Below the pieces are notes generated by a model. The model was not told where the DNA came from. It saw only the letters and a list, made by a program, of their open reading frames with translations, and did not search any database. Positions 56,952 through 64,000 of a DNA stretch of 64,000 nucleotides are shown piece after piece. Made by a program: the position numbers and the translations under genes. Source of the stretch: Cesiribacter sp. SM1 (GTDB lineage: Bacteria; Bacteroidota; Bacteroidia; Cytophagales; Cyclobacteriaceae); the NCBI RefSeq assembly GCF_020178975.1, contig NZ_JAHXBU010000094.1, positions 744,001-808,000 of the forward strand, written 5' to 3'. Position 1 is the stretch's first letter; each line of letters begins with the position of its first letter.

Positions 56952-57401
56952 ATGGCGTGGATATATGAAAGTAGTACCGGGAGTTTACTCTATTCAGAAA
57001 ACAACTCCCCCTTCGGCACGCTGGTAGGGAAAGGGTACTCCGGGAAAAAGGGGTTTAAAAACAATATTTTGTTCGATACGGTGAAGGATGTAGGTCCTAT
57101 CCCTCCCGGAAAATACATTATTGGACTATCCTACCAGTCTATCAGCAAAGGTCCCATGACCATGAACCTGAATCCCTTTGGGCATAATGCCTTTGGCAGA
57201 ACTCTCTTCAGAATTCACGGCAACAACAGAAAAAACGATGCATCACAGGGCTGTATCATTCTTAGCCCTGATCTCAGGAAGAAAATAGGGGAGTCCAGCG
57301 ACAGGGTACTGATCGTAGTCAGAAAGCTGAAGCTGCCGGATAGCCTTCCCCAAATCAGTTTAAGGCAAAGTTTCACTGGCGGCGGCGGATTGAGAGGCTA
57401 A
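56952..57401 (+). CDS. Tlde1-like (DUF2778) L,D-transpeptidase effector candidate
   Basis: This 149-residue protein matches the Tlde1/DUF2778 family of T6SS effectors that cut or exchange peptidoglycan peptides. The signature is visible as GPIPPGKY (48-55) and the catalytic pair His89 and Cys101 in RIHGNNRKNDASQGCI. It lacks a signal peptide, as expected for a protein delivered by the T6SS. Known family members have a periplasmic immunity protein; no neighbour with a signal peptide fits, so immunity may be elsewhere or supplied by the LysM protein. ClpV starts 69 bp after its stop codon. Confidence 0.82.
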   Translation: MAWIYESSTGSLLYSENNSPFGTLVGKGYSGKKGFKNNILFDTVKDVGPIPPGKYIIGLSYQSISKGPMTMNLNPFGHNAFGRTLFRIHGNNRKNDASQGCIILSPDLRKKIGESSDRVLIVVRKLKLPDSLPQISLRQSFTGGGGLRG

Positions 57402-57470
57402 GCCCGCAAGCACTTTTCCCCATCATGTATAGCACTAATTCATCCATTTTCAGACCCCTACCTATTTATC

Positions 57471-59981
57471 ATGCTTATTACTACTGCCTATACCGACGAA
57501 CTCAAAAGAGCCATCCAGATTGCACAGTCTATTGCAAAGGAGCACCAGCACCAACACTTTGGCCCTGCGCACCTGCTGCGTGCGCTGCTGCACTCCGAGA
57601 TTGGCCTGGTAAAATTTCTGGAATCGATTGATAAAGATGTGCCTTACCTGCGCGAGTGGGCAGAGGTGCGCATTGAAGGCTACCCCAAGGCCTCCCGCGG
57701 TGTCAGCGAGCCCGTAGGCGACGACCGCATCATTGCCGTGCTGGATGAGGCAGATGTGCTGCGCCTGAAAATGGGACAGGATACCATAGATCCTGCCTGT
57801 GTGCTGGCAGCCTTAAGCAAGCCTAATGTGGCCTTCACCAAAGAGCAGCTCAAAACCTTTCCGCTTTCTGCCGATGATGTGGTAGATACCAGCCTGGAAA
57901 ATGCCTCGGTACAGCAGGCAGTTGGTGCTGCTGCAGGTTCTGCGGCTACCAAACCAACTGGTAAAGAAAAAGCAGGTGTTAATGCCCTCCACAAGTTCTG
58001 CATCGACAAAACTTCTCTTGCCAGGGAAGGTAAGATAGACCCGATCATTGGCCGCGACCGCGAAACCCGTATGATGATTGAGATCCTGGGCCGGCGCACC
58101 AAGCCAAACGTGCTGATTGTAGGAGATCCCGGTGTTGGTAAAACGGCCCTGGCAGATGGTTTTGCCCTCAGCATTGTAGAAAAAAACGTACCCGCACACC
58201 TGCAGGCAGCCCTGCTGTACGAGCTCGATACAGGTGCCCTGGTAGCGGGAGCCTCTTACAAAGGCGAGGTGGAAGACCGCCTCAAGAGCATCATTAAGGA
58301 GCTGAAGGGACAGCAAAAAGCCATTTTGTTCATAGATGAAATGCACCTGCTCCTGGATAGTACCGGCCCCATAGGTTCCGGCGCAGCCAATCTCTTGAAG
58401 CCAGAGCTGGCCCGCGGTGAGCTTACTGTTATTGGTGCTACTACAAACGATGAGTACCGTGAGCTGATAGAACCAGAGCAGGCTTTTAACCGCAGGTTTG
58501 AAGTACTGCGCGTGGAGGAGCCGGATGTAATTACGGCTGCCAAAATGCTGGAGAAAATCCTTCCTTTCTATGAGCAGCACCATGGCATAAAAGTAGCAGA
58601 GGGCGCAGCTGCAGAAGCCGTGGCACTAGCCCGCCGCTATGTGAAAGACAGGCGCCTGCCCGATGCCGCCATTGACCTGGTAGACCGCACCATGGCCGCC
58701 ATCCGCATGGCCGATGAAACATCGGAGAAAGAACTGGCAGATCTTACCGAAAAACTGCTACGGCTAAAAGATACAGGTTACAGCATGGCCGATCTGCGCT
58801 GGTTCCATCGGGAGCTGAACAACCGCATTAGCCCGATTCTGCTCGGCCAGCTTGAGACCGAAGAGGAAGATGGTGATATTGATACCCCTGATACACTGCA
58901 GGCCCACCTTTTAACCATGCTGGAGCAGCTGCAGCGCCTGTCTGGCACCAAAAAAGGAATGGTCGATAAGGTAGACCTGGCCGCGGTGGTGGCACACAAA
59001 ACAGGCATACCACTCGGCAAAATACAGACCAAGGAACGTGAAAAGCTGCTCAACATGGAGGCTACCCTGCAGCAGCGCGTCATCGGCCAGGATCCAGCCA
59101 TCAAAGTAATTGCAGAGGCTATCCTGGAGTCTCGTTCGGGCCTTACCAAGCCGGGACAGCCCATTGGCTCTTTCTTTTTCCTGGGACCAACCGGTACCGG
59201 TAAAACCGAGCTGGCAAAGTCCCTGGCAGATTTCCTGTTCAACGATGAAACAGCCATGATCCGCTTCGATATGTCGGAGTTCAAGGAAGAGCATTCTGCC
59301 GCCCTGCTCTACGGAGCGCCTCCCGGCTATGTAGGCTACAAAGAAGGTGGTTTGCTGGTAAACAAGATCCGGGAGAAGCCCTATGCCGTGTTGCTGTTTG
59401 ATGAGGTAGAAAAAGCCCACCCATCTGTATTTGATGTGTTCCTGCAGATTCTGGACGAAGGTAAACTGCACGACCGCCTGGGCAAAGAAGGAGACTTCTC
59501 CAATGCTGTTATTCTCTTTACCTCCAACATAGGCAGCGATTTTATCATAGAGCGCTTCGAAGAGCAGGCAACACTGCCCGCCTCTAATGAAATGATGGAG
59601 ATCATGAGCCGCTACTTCAGGCCGGAGTTTCTGGCGCGGGTAACAGAAATAGTGCCCTTTGCCCCAATCACCGAAGCCAATGTAGAGAAGATATTCAGAA
59701 TACACCTTAAAAAGCTGCTCGACACTTTGCACAAGCAGGGCATCTCGCTGGATATCTCCAGCGAGGCAGTAAAGCAGCTGGCAATATCTGGCTTTACGCC
59801 TAAGTACGGTGCCAGGCCACTCACCGGCGTAATCCGCAACCAGTTACGCAGGCCGTTGTCGCGCATGATCATCTCCGGCAAAGCAACCAAAGGCACCACC
59901 GTGCACCTTGATGTAGGCCAGGGCGGAGAGCTTAGCTGGACAGTTGGAACAGAGCCGGAAGCGGTGCTTCAGCACGAGTAA
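57471..59981 (+). CDS. tssH: T6SS sheath-disassembly ATPase ClpV (TssH)
   Basis: The 836-residue AAA+ unfoldase recycles the contracted TssB/TssC sheath. An N-terminal Clp_N repeat domain (about 1-145) is followed by D1 with Walker A GDPGVGKTAL (about residue 220) and Walker B ILFIDEMHLL, a short middle domain, and D2 with GPTGTGKTEL (about residue 572), VLLFDEVEKAHP and a C-terminal ClpB_D2 small domain. ClpV was chosen over ClpB because the middle coiled coil is short and TssB/TssC genes follow directly, 37 bp after. The gene order clpV-tssB-tssC-tssD is typical of T6SSiii. Confidence 0.93.
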   Translation: MLITTAYTDELKRAIQIAQSIAKEHQHQHFGPAHLLRALLHSEIGLVKFLESIDKDVPYLREWAEVRIEGYPKASRGVSEPVGDDRIIAVLDEADVLRLKMGQDTIDPACVLAALSKPNVAFTKEQLKTFPLSADDVVDTSLENASVQQAVGAAAGSAATKPTGKEKAGVNALHKFCIDKTSLAREGKIDPIIGRDRETRMMIEILGRRTKPNVLIVGDPGVGKTALADGFALSIVEKNVPAHLQAALLYELDTGALVAGASYKGEVEDRLKSIIKELKGQQKAILFIDEMHLLLDSTGPIGSGAANLLKPELARGELTVIGATTNDEYRELIEPEQAFNRRFEVLRVEEPDVITAAKMLEKILPFYEQHHGIKVAEGAAAEAVALARRYVKDRRLPDAAIDLVDRTMAAIRMADETSEKELADLTEKLLRLKDTGYSMADLRWFHRELNNRISPILLGQLETEEEDGDIDTPDTLQAHLLTMLEQLQRLSGTKKGMVDKVDLAAVVAHKTGIPLGKIQTKEREKLLNMEATLQQRVIGQDPAIKVIAEAILESRSGLTKPGQPIGSFFFLGPTGTGKTELAKSLADFLFNDETAMIRFDMSEFKEEHSAALLYGAPPGYVGYKEGGLLVNKIREKPYAVLLFDEVEKAHPSVFDVFLQILDEGKLHDRLGKEGDFSNAVILFTSNIGSDFIIERFEEQATLPASNEMMEIMSRYFRPEFLARVTEIVPFAPITEANVEKIFRIHLKKLLDTLHKQGISLDISSEAVKQLAISGFTPKYGARPLTGVIRNQLRRPLSRMIISGKATKGTTVHLDVGQGGELSWTVGTEPEAVLQHE

Positions 59982-60018
59982 AGCAGCATTTTAGATTTTT
60001 TACTAAATAAAACTCAAT

Positions 60019-60468
60019 ATGAACGAGGTAGAACTAGTTGGAGGGCAGTTAGTGCCCCAGCAATCTTTTGAAGCCATAACCCAGATTTCTTCCAACAGAA
60101 CACTTCTGGTGCAGCAGCTCAACAGCAAGCCAGGAAAGCCAGAGCCTGTTACCGGGCTTAAAACCATAGAAGAGGCTTTTCAGCACTTCAAGCCAAGTGT
60201 AAAGGTAGCTTTCGAAACTGCAGAAGGTAAACCGGTTAACGAAGAGCTGAAGTTTAGCAACCTGGGTGATTTCGGAAAAGAAGGTCTTGTTTCCCAGAGT
60301 CCGTTTTTGAGTGATACCCGCACCCAGCAGGATACTTACCAGAAAATTGCCAAACAACTGCGCACCAACAAGATTCTGAAATCTGCACTGCAGTCATCGG
60401 AATCGCGCCAGGCCTTCCTGCAGGCCATACAAGCCATGATGGAAGAAATTGACAGTGCAAAACAGTAA
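60019..60468 (+). CDS. tssB: T6SS sheath small subunit TssB
   Basis: The 149-residue VipA-type protein pairs with TssC to build the contractile sheath. Visible features are the conserved central part KPSVKVAFETAEGKPVNEEL followed by LKFSNLGDFG, and the C-terminal helix. It is shorter than the 165-175 residues of many proteobacterial TssB, as is usual for the Bacteroidota type. Position: 37 bp after clpV and 22 bp before tssC. Confidence 0.9.
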   Translation: MNEVELVGGQLVPQQSFEAITQISSNRTLLVQQLNSKPGKPEPVTGLKTIEEAFQHFKPSVKVAFETAEGKPVNEELKFSNLGDFGKEGLVSQSPFLSDTRTQQDTYQKIAKQLRTNKILKSALQSSESRQAFLQAIQAMMEEIDSAKQ

Positions 60469-60490
60469 CCACCACTAACTGAACAAAATT

Positions 60491-61855
60491 ATGGAACAGG
60501 AAAAAGATCCTATACTGCAGCAGACCAAGGAAGCCGCACCGGTAGCCAGCCCCTCCCTAAGCCTTACTGAACTTTGTGATCAGCTGGCAGAGTATGGTGG
60601 TTTCGAAATACTGGAATCGGCCATTGATGGCGCCAAGGTAATGAACCCCGAAAGCAAAGCGCGTAAAAATATATTCCTGACAGAAGCCTCACGGGAGAAA
60701 GACCGCCAGCAGCTCAAAAAGCAGCTGCAAATGTGGGCCGACCTGGTGAGTAATGCAGAAAGCGTAGCCGATATGGTAGCTGCCGCCCAGGAGAAAGCCG
60801 ATGAGGCCGATGATGTGCTCCGGGCAAACCTTAGCACGGCTGTAAAAGAGTGCAAGCAGCTGGAGCAGGCCTACCGCTCCCTGGCCCTCTTCTACAAAAA
60901 CACCGAGCGCGATAAAATCAAGAACCTTACCATCTTCAACGCCAACATCGACAGGCTCAAAGACCTAGACAATACCCTGGTAATTGATAAAATAGACGAG
61001 GAGCTGAAGGCTCGCCACGACCGCCTGGATCTAAGAGAAAACTATGCCATGCTGGTAATACCAGGCTACCTGGGCTCTAACAAAGTGGTGGAGAAATGGG
61101 CAAAGATCGCGCACCAGAACAAAGTAATGCTCATCACCGACTTCGAAAACCTCGAATCGCCAGATGAGGTAATGGAAGAATTTGATGCAGCCAACCTTAC
61201 CGGCGGCGACATTTACCGCTCCAACGTAATGATGACCTGCAACTGGCTGGTTGGTCGCAATAAGCACGAAGACCTGGGTGAGGAAGACCACCTGCTGGTG
61301 CCCCCTTCTACAGCCCTGGCTGGCAAGATTTACAGCACCCTTATTGCCCAGCCCACTGCCGGTAAAATGCATGGCGGCATTAACGAAGTAGATGGCGTAA
61401 GCTTTCCGCTCAAGAAAAGCGAGATCTCCGAACTGGAGAAACGCGGCCTGGTGCCCATGGTAAAAGAGTGGGAGAAGGTAATGGCATTCTCTGCCAAAAC
61501 CCTCTACAACGGCAACGACATAGGCCTGCAGACCTACTCTGTGGTACGTGTGTTCGACTATATCGGCAAAGTAATCATCGACTTCCTGAACCGCCAGGCC
61601 TTCGTTAACTGGACCCCGGTGGTGGAGCGCGACCTGCGCAAGGAGATATCCAAATACCTGGAGAGCATCCGCGGCAGCGATAAGATCATTCAGGACTACA
61701 ACCTGATGCGCCTGGAGCAGGACCCCGATACCAAAAAGATCTTTATTGACATGCACATTACCCCATTCTTCCCGGCTAAAAACTTTATGCTGAAAATGGG
61801 TGGTACCAAAGGCGATACTGCCGAGGCCTGGGCATCTGAATATGCAGAGCAGTAG
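60491..61855 (+). CDS. tssC: T6SS sheath large subunit TssC (DUF5458 type)
   Basis: The 454-residue protein is the VipB-type sheath subunit in its Bacteroidota (DUF5458) form. It has an N-terminal helical region (about residues 20-150) with ELCDQLAEYGGFEILESAI, a central part with MLVIPGYLGSNKVVEKWAKI, and a conserved C-terminal third (SVVRVFDYIGKVIIDFLNRQ, FPAKNFMLKM). It follows tssB by 22 bp and belongs to the same operon. It places this locus in T6SS subtype iii. Confidence 0.92.
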   Translation: MEQEKDPILQQTKEAAPVASPSLSLTELCDQLAEYGGFEILESAIDGAKVMNPESKARKNIFLTEASREKDRQQLKKQLQMWADLVSNAESVADMVAAAQEKADEADDVLRANLSTAVKECKQLEQAYRSLALFYKNTERDKIKNLTIFNANIDRLKDLDNTLVIDKIDEELKARHDRLDLRENYAMLVIPGYLGSNKVVEKWAKIAHQNKVMLITDFENLESPDEVMEEFDAANLTGGDIYRSNVMMTCNWLVGRNKHEDLGEEDHLLVPPSTALAGKIYSTLIAQPTAGKMHGGINEVDGVSFPLKKSEISELEKRGLVPMVKEWEKVMAFSAKTLYNGNDIGLQTYSVVRVFDYIGKVIIDFLNRQAFVNWTPVVERDLRKEISKYLESIRGSDKIIQDYNLMRLEQDPDTKKIFIDMHITPFFPAKNFMLKMGGTKGDTAEAWASEYAEQ

Positions 61856-61953
61856 AGGCTTTTACAATCAGATAAAAAGTAATACAGAATACCTTCTATT
61901 ATTATTCACTTTTAGTTTTCAAATTATCAAAAACCATTAACTTTTTTTCAACC

Positions 61954-62370
61954 ATGGCTGTAAATGCAAGATTGAATTTAGACAGTTTAAAAGACGTGAG
62001 AGTAATTGATTTCTCTTACAATTTTAATCGTGATGTAGATGCTTCCGGCAGACCTTCCGGTGCTGTACGCGGAGGAACCGTTCAAATCACTATCGAATCT
62101 ACAAAGAGCGCCTTCCTTCCCGCCTGGATGACAGCTGCTTCCGGAAAAACCAAAAGTGGTGAGATCACCATTATGGATGATGAAGATGATAGCAAATCGC
62201 TGAAAAAGATCAAGTTTGATGATTCATACATTGTCAACTACGGAGAAAACTTCAGCTGGCAGGGTGGCGAAAACATGATGGAAACCTTCACACTTTCTGC
62301 TTACAAAATCAGCGTGGATGGTGACGGTGGCCCTGCCGAATTCCAGAACGAGTGGCCTAGTAAGAAGTAG
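61954..62370 (+). CDS. tssD: T6SS tube protein TssD (Hcp)
   Basis: The 138-residue Hcp-like protein forms the inner tube. It has the beta-barrel pattern of T6SSiii TssD: N-terminal MAVNARLNLDSLKDVRVIDF, central SAFLPAWMTAASGKTKSGEI and a C-terminal strand MMETFTLSAYKISVDG. It is separated from tssC by 98 bp of AT-rich sequence and followed by a very strong hairpin, as expected for a highly expressed, separately regulated gene. Confidence 0.9.
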   Translation: MAVNARLNLDSLKDVRVIDFSYNFNRDVDASGRPSGAVRGGTVQITIESTKSAFLPAWMTAASGKTKSGEITIMDDEDDSKSLKKIKFDDSYIVNYGENFSWQGGENMMETFTLSAYKISVDGDGGPAEFQNEWPSKK

Positions 62371-62382
62371 GAGTGTTTACTG

Positions 62383-62418
62383 TCATTAGTGGTGTGTGAT
62401 TGTACACACCACTAATGA
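62383..62418 (+). terminator. Strong hairpin after hcp
   Basis: TCATTAGTGGTGTGT (62383-62397) and ACACACCACTAATGA (62404-62418) form a perfect 15-bp stem with a 6-nt loop, 13 bp after the hcp stop. Only a weak T-run follows, so it may act as terminator, attenuator or 3' stabiliser of hcp mRNA. Confidence 0.8.
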
Positions 62419-62472
62419 TTACTATTCAAAAATATTCATATTTCAGAATACGATATAAAGTGAGAAGATTGT

Positions 62473-62598
62473 TTGTCAGCGGAGTTACTGAAAAGAGTGC
62501 CATCTTCCAAAACGACCTATATAGAAAACTTTGCTTTTAAGCTAGCAGATACGGAGTTTGAGATAAAAGGGGATGCTTTTAAAAGTTTAGTGATGTAG
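62473..62598 (+). other. Possible short frame or gene remnant
   Basis: A TTG-initiated frame of 41 codons (SAELLKRVPSSKTTYIENFA...) ends 35 bp before the next gene. It reads like coding sequence but has no domain and no good start; it may be a remnant or a tiny protein. Confidence 0.2.
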
Positions 62599-62633
62599 AT
62601 AAATAAAACATTATATACTTAAATTTTATATTT

Positions 62634-63194
62634 ATGAGCTTGGTTCGGCAATATGAAGTACTGGCAAAGAAGCAACTGGCTCTGCAGGAAGGTATTGAGC
62701 TTATGAAGCAGATTCAGATTGATCTTAACCGGCAGATGATGTCGGCAAACGTCTGGGGCCTTACAGCCGTGGCGGCCAATGCAACTCTTATCCCTCTGAA
62801 CGTTATTATCAACAGTTTTGAACTGAAGAAAGCTAATAGTATTTATCAAACTTTGGTACGGCAGGTGTATGATAAGTTTGCCAGTAGCGGAACACGCGCA
62901 GAAGGCGTGGCAAAAACCTCTCTGGGCATCCTCAAAAAGGTAGTGGTAGAGGAGCTTACTCGAAATGCATTGAAAGACTACATTCCTGGGGTAAATATAC
63001 TAATAGGACTTGCCGAAGACTCTCTGGCATTCTGGCAGGCACTTCAAACTGTCAGTTCAGGCAGTCAGGAAATGAAGATGATAGCTAGAAACATCAGTCT
63101 GAAGATAGCGACGGCCAACCGTGAATTATTACAATTGGGTATTCAAAGAGCATACATACATGACCGTATGCAGGAAGTCTCCCGCATTGCCTGA
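62634..63194 (+). CDS. Hypothetical helical protein between hcp and vgrG
   Basis: I do not recognise this 186-residue protein. It is mainly helical, with an N-terminal Gln/Leu-rich coiled coil (about residues 5-36), a hydrophobic stretch (about 38-60; GLTAVAANATLIPLNVIINS), a second hydrophobic segment (about 113-135) and an amphipathic C terminus. There is no signal peptide. Its general layout (helical, Ala-rich centre, C-terminal coiled coil) recalls the part after LysM in the protein at 55918, but similarity is weak. The position between hcp and vgrG suggests an effector, immunity or adaptor protein. Confidence 0.65.
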   Translation: MSLVRQYEVLAKKQLALQEGIELMKQIQIDLNRQMMSANVWGLTAVAANATLIPLNVIINSFELKKANSIYQTLVRQVYDKFASSGTRAEGVAKTSLGILKKVVVEELTRNALKDYIPGVNILIGLAEDSLAFWQALQTVSSGSQEMKMIARNISLKIATANRELLQLGIQRAYIHDRMQEVSRIA

Positions 63195-63591
63195 TGTCCA
63201 AGAGCCTATCTAATAATTTGATGTGAGTCTAAAAGATATAGTTATAGATCCAAAAACTGGTGACTTTGTTCATGCTGAAGTATCATAGACAGATTCATAA
63301 GCTAAGTATAATGCTATTTATATTTATAGGAACATAGATATAAAGATTCATTGTCTAGGTGGTGTTTGATAGTATAGATCTATTTCTAATGGAATTGTTC
63401 AAGAATGCATGTTATGAGTTAGTGGGAACATTAAAAGTCACTGATAAACACCAATCACAGCATATTCGTCTTTAGCGTTGAGAATTAGTTAAGAATTACT
63501 TCAACTAATTTCTATTTAGGACTTATAGTTTCTTTGCTGACTATTTACATCAATATATTATTTGTCAAGTTACATCTAATAAAGTACTATT
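63195..63591 (+). other. AT-rich gap before vgrG, possible decayed gene
   Basis: About 400 bp of AT-rich sequence unlike the flanking genes. Short open pieces such as DIVIDPKTGDFVHAEVS (about 63222-63287) look like gene remnants broken by stops. No intact gene and no repeat with the flanks was seen. Confidence 0.35.
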
Positions 63592-64000
63592 TTGGCACAG
63601 CACGTAGAAGTCAATATCACCATTGAAGGAGAGGAAATTACGCCTTTCTCCCTCATTTCCATTTCACAGGATATTCACCACCATCATGTGTTTGAGGTGG
63701 TGTTGCCGGTAGATGCATTCGAAAACAGCAGCCGGGGTATACTGGAGCAGTCAAAGGGCTATATTGGCAAGTCCATTATTATTCGCTTTGGCCCGCATTT
63801 GTTTGAAAGAAGGCATGCAGATAACCAGTTTATCGGGCTTATCACCAACATTGGCGTGAGCCGCTCGGGCAATGGTGAGCGCCAGATTGTGATTAGGGGT
63901 AACAGCCCAACCATTATGATGGATGGCAATGGTCAATGCCGCTCCTTCACCCAAAAATCCTTACAGGATATTGCAAATGCCATGTTGGAAAAAGTGCCGC
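63592..64000 (+). CDS. tssI: T6SS spike protein VgrG (TssI), 3' truncated by window
   Basis: This frame runs off the right edge. The first 136 residues match the start of VgrG: EVNITIEGEEITPFSLISIS, HHHHVFEVVLPVD, and the gp27-like pattern GLITNIGVSRSGNGERQIVI and GNSPTIMMDGNGQCRSFTQK. VgrG forms the spike tip on the Hcp tube. The start is a TTG, because an in-frame TAA lies 12 bp upstream and no ATG is available; an ATT at 63589 is the only alternative. Remaining T6SS genes (tssE, F, G, N to R) are not in this window. Confidence 0.88.
   Translation, partial: MAQHVEVNITIEGEEITPFSLISISQDIHHHHVFEVVLPVDAFENSSRGILEQSKGYIGKSIIIRFGPHLFERRHADNQFIGLITNIGVSRSGNGERQIVIRGNSPTIMMDGNGQCRSFTQKSLQDIANAMLEKVP

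Noticed and set aside
54366-64000. Contractile locus as an extracellular contractile injection system or phage tail
   Set aside because: ClpV, the TssB/TssC pair, Hcp and VgrG, a TssK-like protein and a Tlde1-like effector all point to T6SSiii; no tail-tube, tape-measure or tail-fibre genes of the eCIS type are seen.

Overview
The window comes from a member of the Bacteroidota, most likely a Cytophagales-type bacterium. It carries a hybrid two-component regulator with an AraC output, two giant proteins with the gliding/T9SS type B C-terminal sorting domain, PorP/SprF-family partners, and a type VI secretion locus of the Bacteroidota subtype (T6SSiii, with the long DUF5458-type TssC). No rRNA, tRNA, CRISPR array or transposase was seen.

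Layout. 1-20 kb is mostly ordinary: the 3' part of a hybrid two-component regulator, a Crp/Fnr regulator, a cupin, three secreted lipoproteins, an RND efflux operon (outer-membrane factor, fusion protein, permease), a bestrophin channel, a PAP2 phosphatase and a CNNM/CBS-domain membrane protein. 20.4-38.8 kb is module 1: a 3372-residue adhesin-like protein (7 delta-60 repeats, 24 Calx-beta repeats, T9SS type B tail), a PorP/SprF protein with a basic tail, a membrane Ser/Thr kinase, a PP2C phosphatase, an exported TPR protein and two FHA proteins, closed by a strong terminator. 39.4-51.6 kb is module 2, a paralogous copy in the same order: adhesin (with an added six-bladed NHL propeller), PorP, kinase, PP2C (now with a membrane anchor) and TPR protein. 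52.0-53.8 kb has two LuxR-type regulators. From 54.4 kb to the end is the T6SSiii locus: a TssK-like protein fused to an FHA domain, a LysM protein, a Tlde1-like L,D-transpeptidase effector candidate, ClpV/TssH, TssB, TssC, TssD (Hcp), a small hypothetical protein, and the start of VgrG.

How they may work together. Kinase, PP2C and FHA genes next to a T6SS recall the threonine-phosphorylation pathway (PpkA/PppA/Fha) of proteobacterial T6SSs. Here the FHA domain is fused to the baseplate protein TssK, and the kinase/phosphatase pairs are embedded in T9SS adhesin-PorP modules. A shared motif (CTAAAGNGGTATTT) lies upstream of the module-2 adhesin, PorP and kinase genes and of the T6SS operon, which suggests joint control. 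The proposal is a phospho-signalling circuit that couples surface adhesin display (T9SS) to contact-dependent injection (T6SS). The parts are visible in the sequence; the coupling is inference.

Module 2 also holds a fossil. A 20-codon remnant of the 3' end of another adhesin gene lies 3 bp before its PorP gene, and the present adhesin gene is bracketed by 71-bp imperfect direct repeats. This points to adhesin replacement by recombination.
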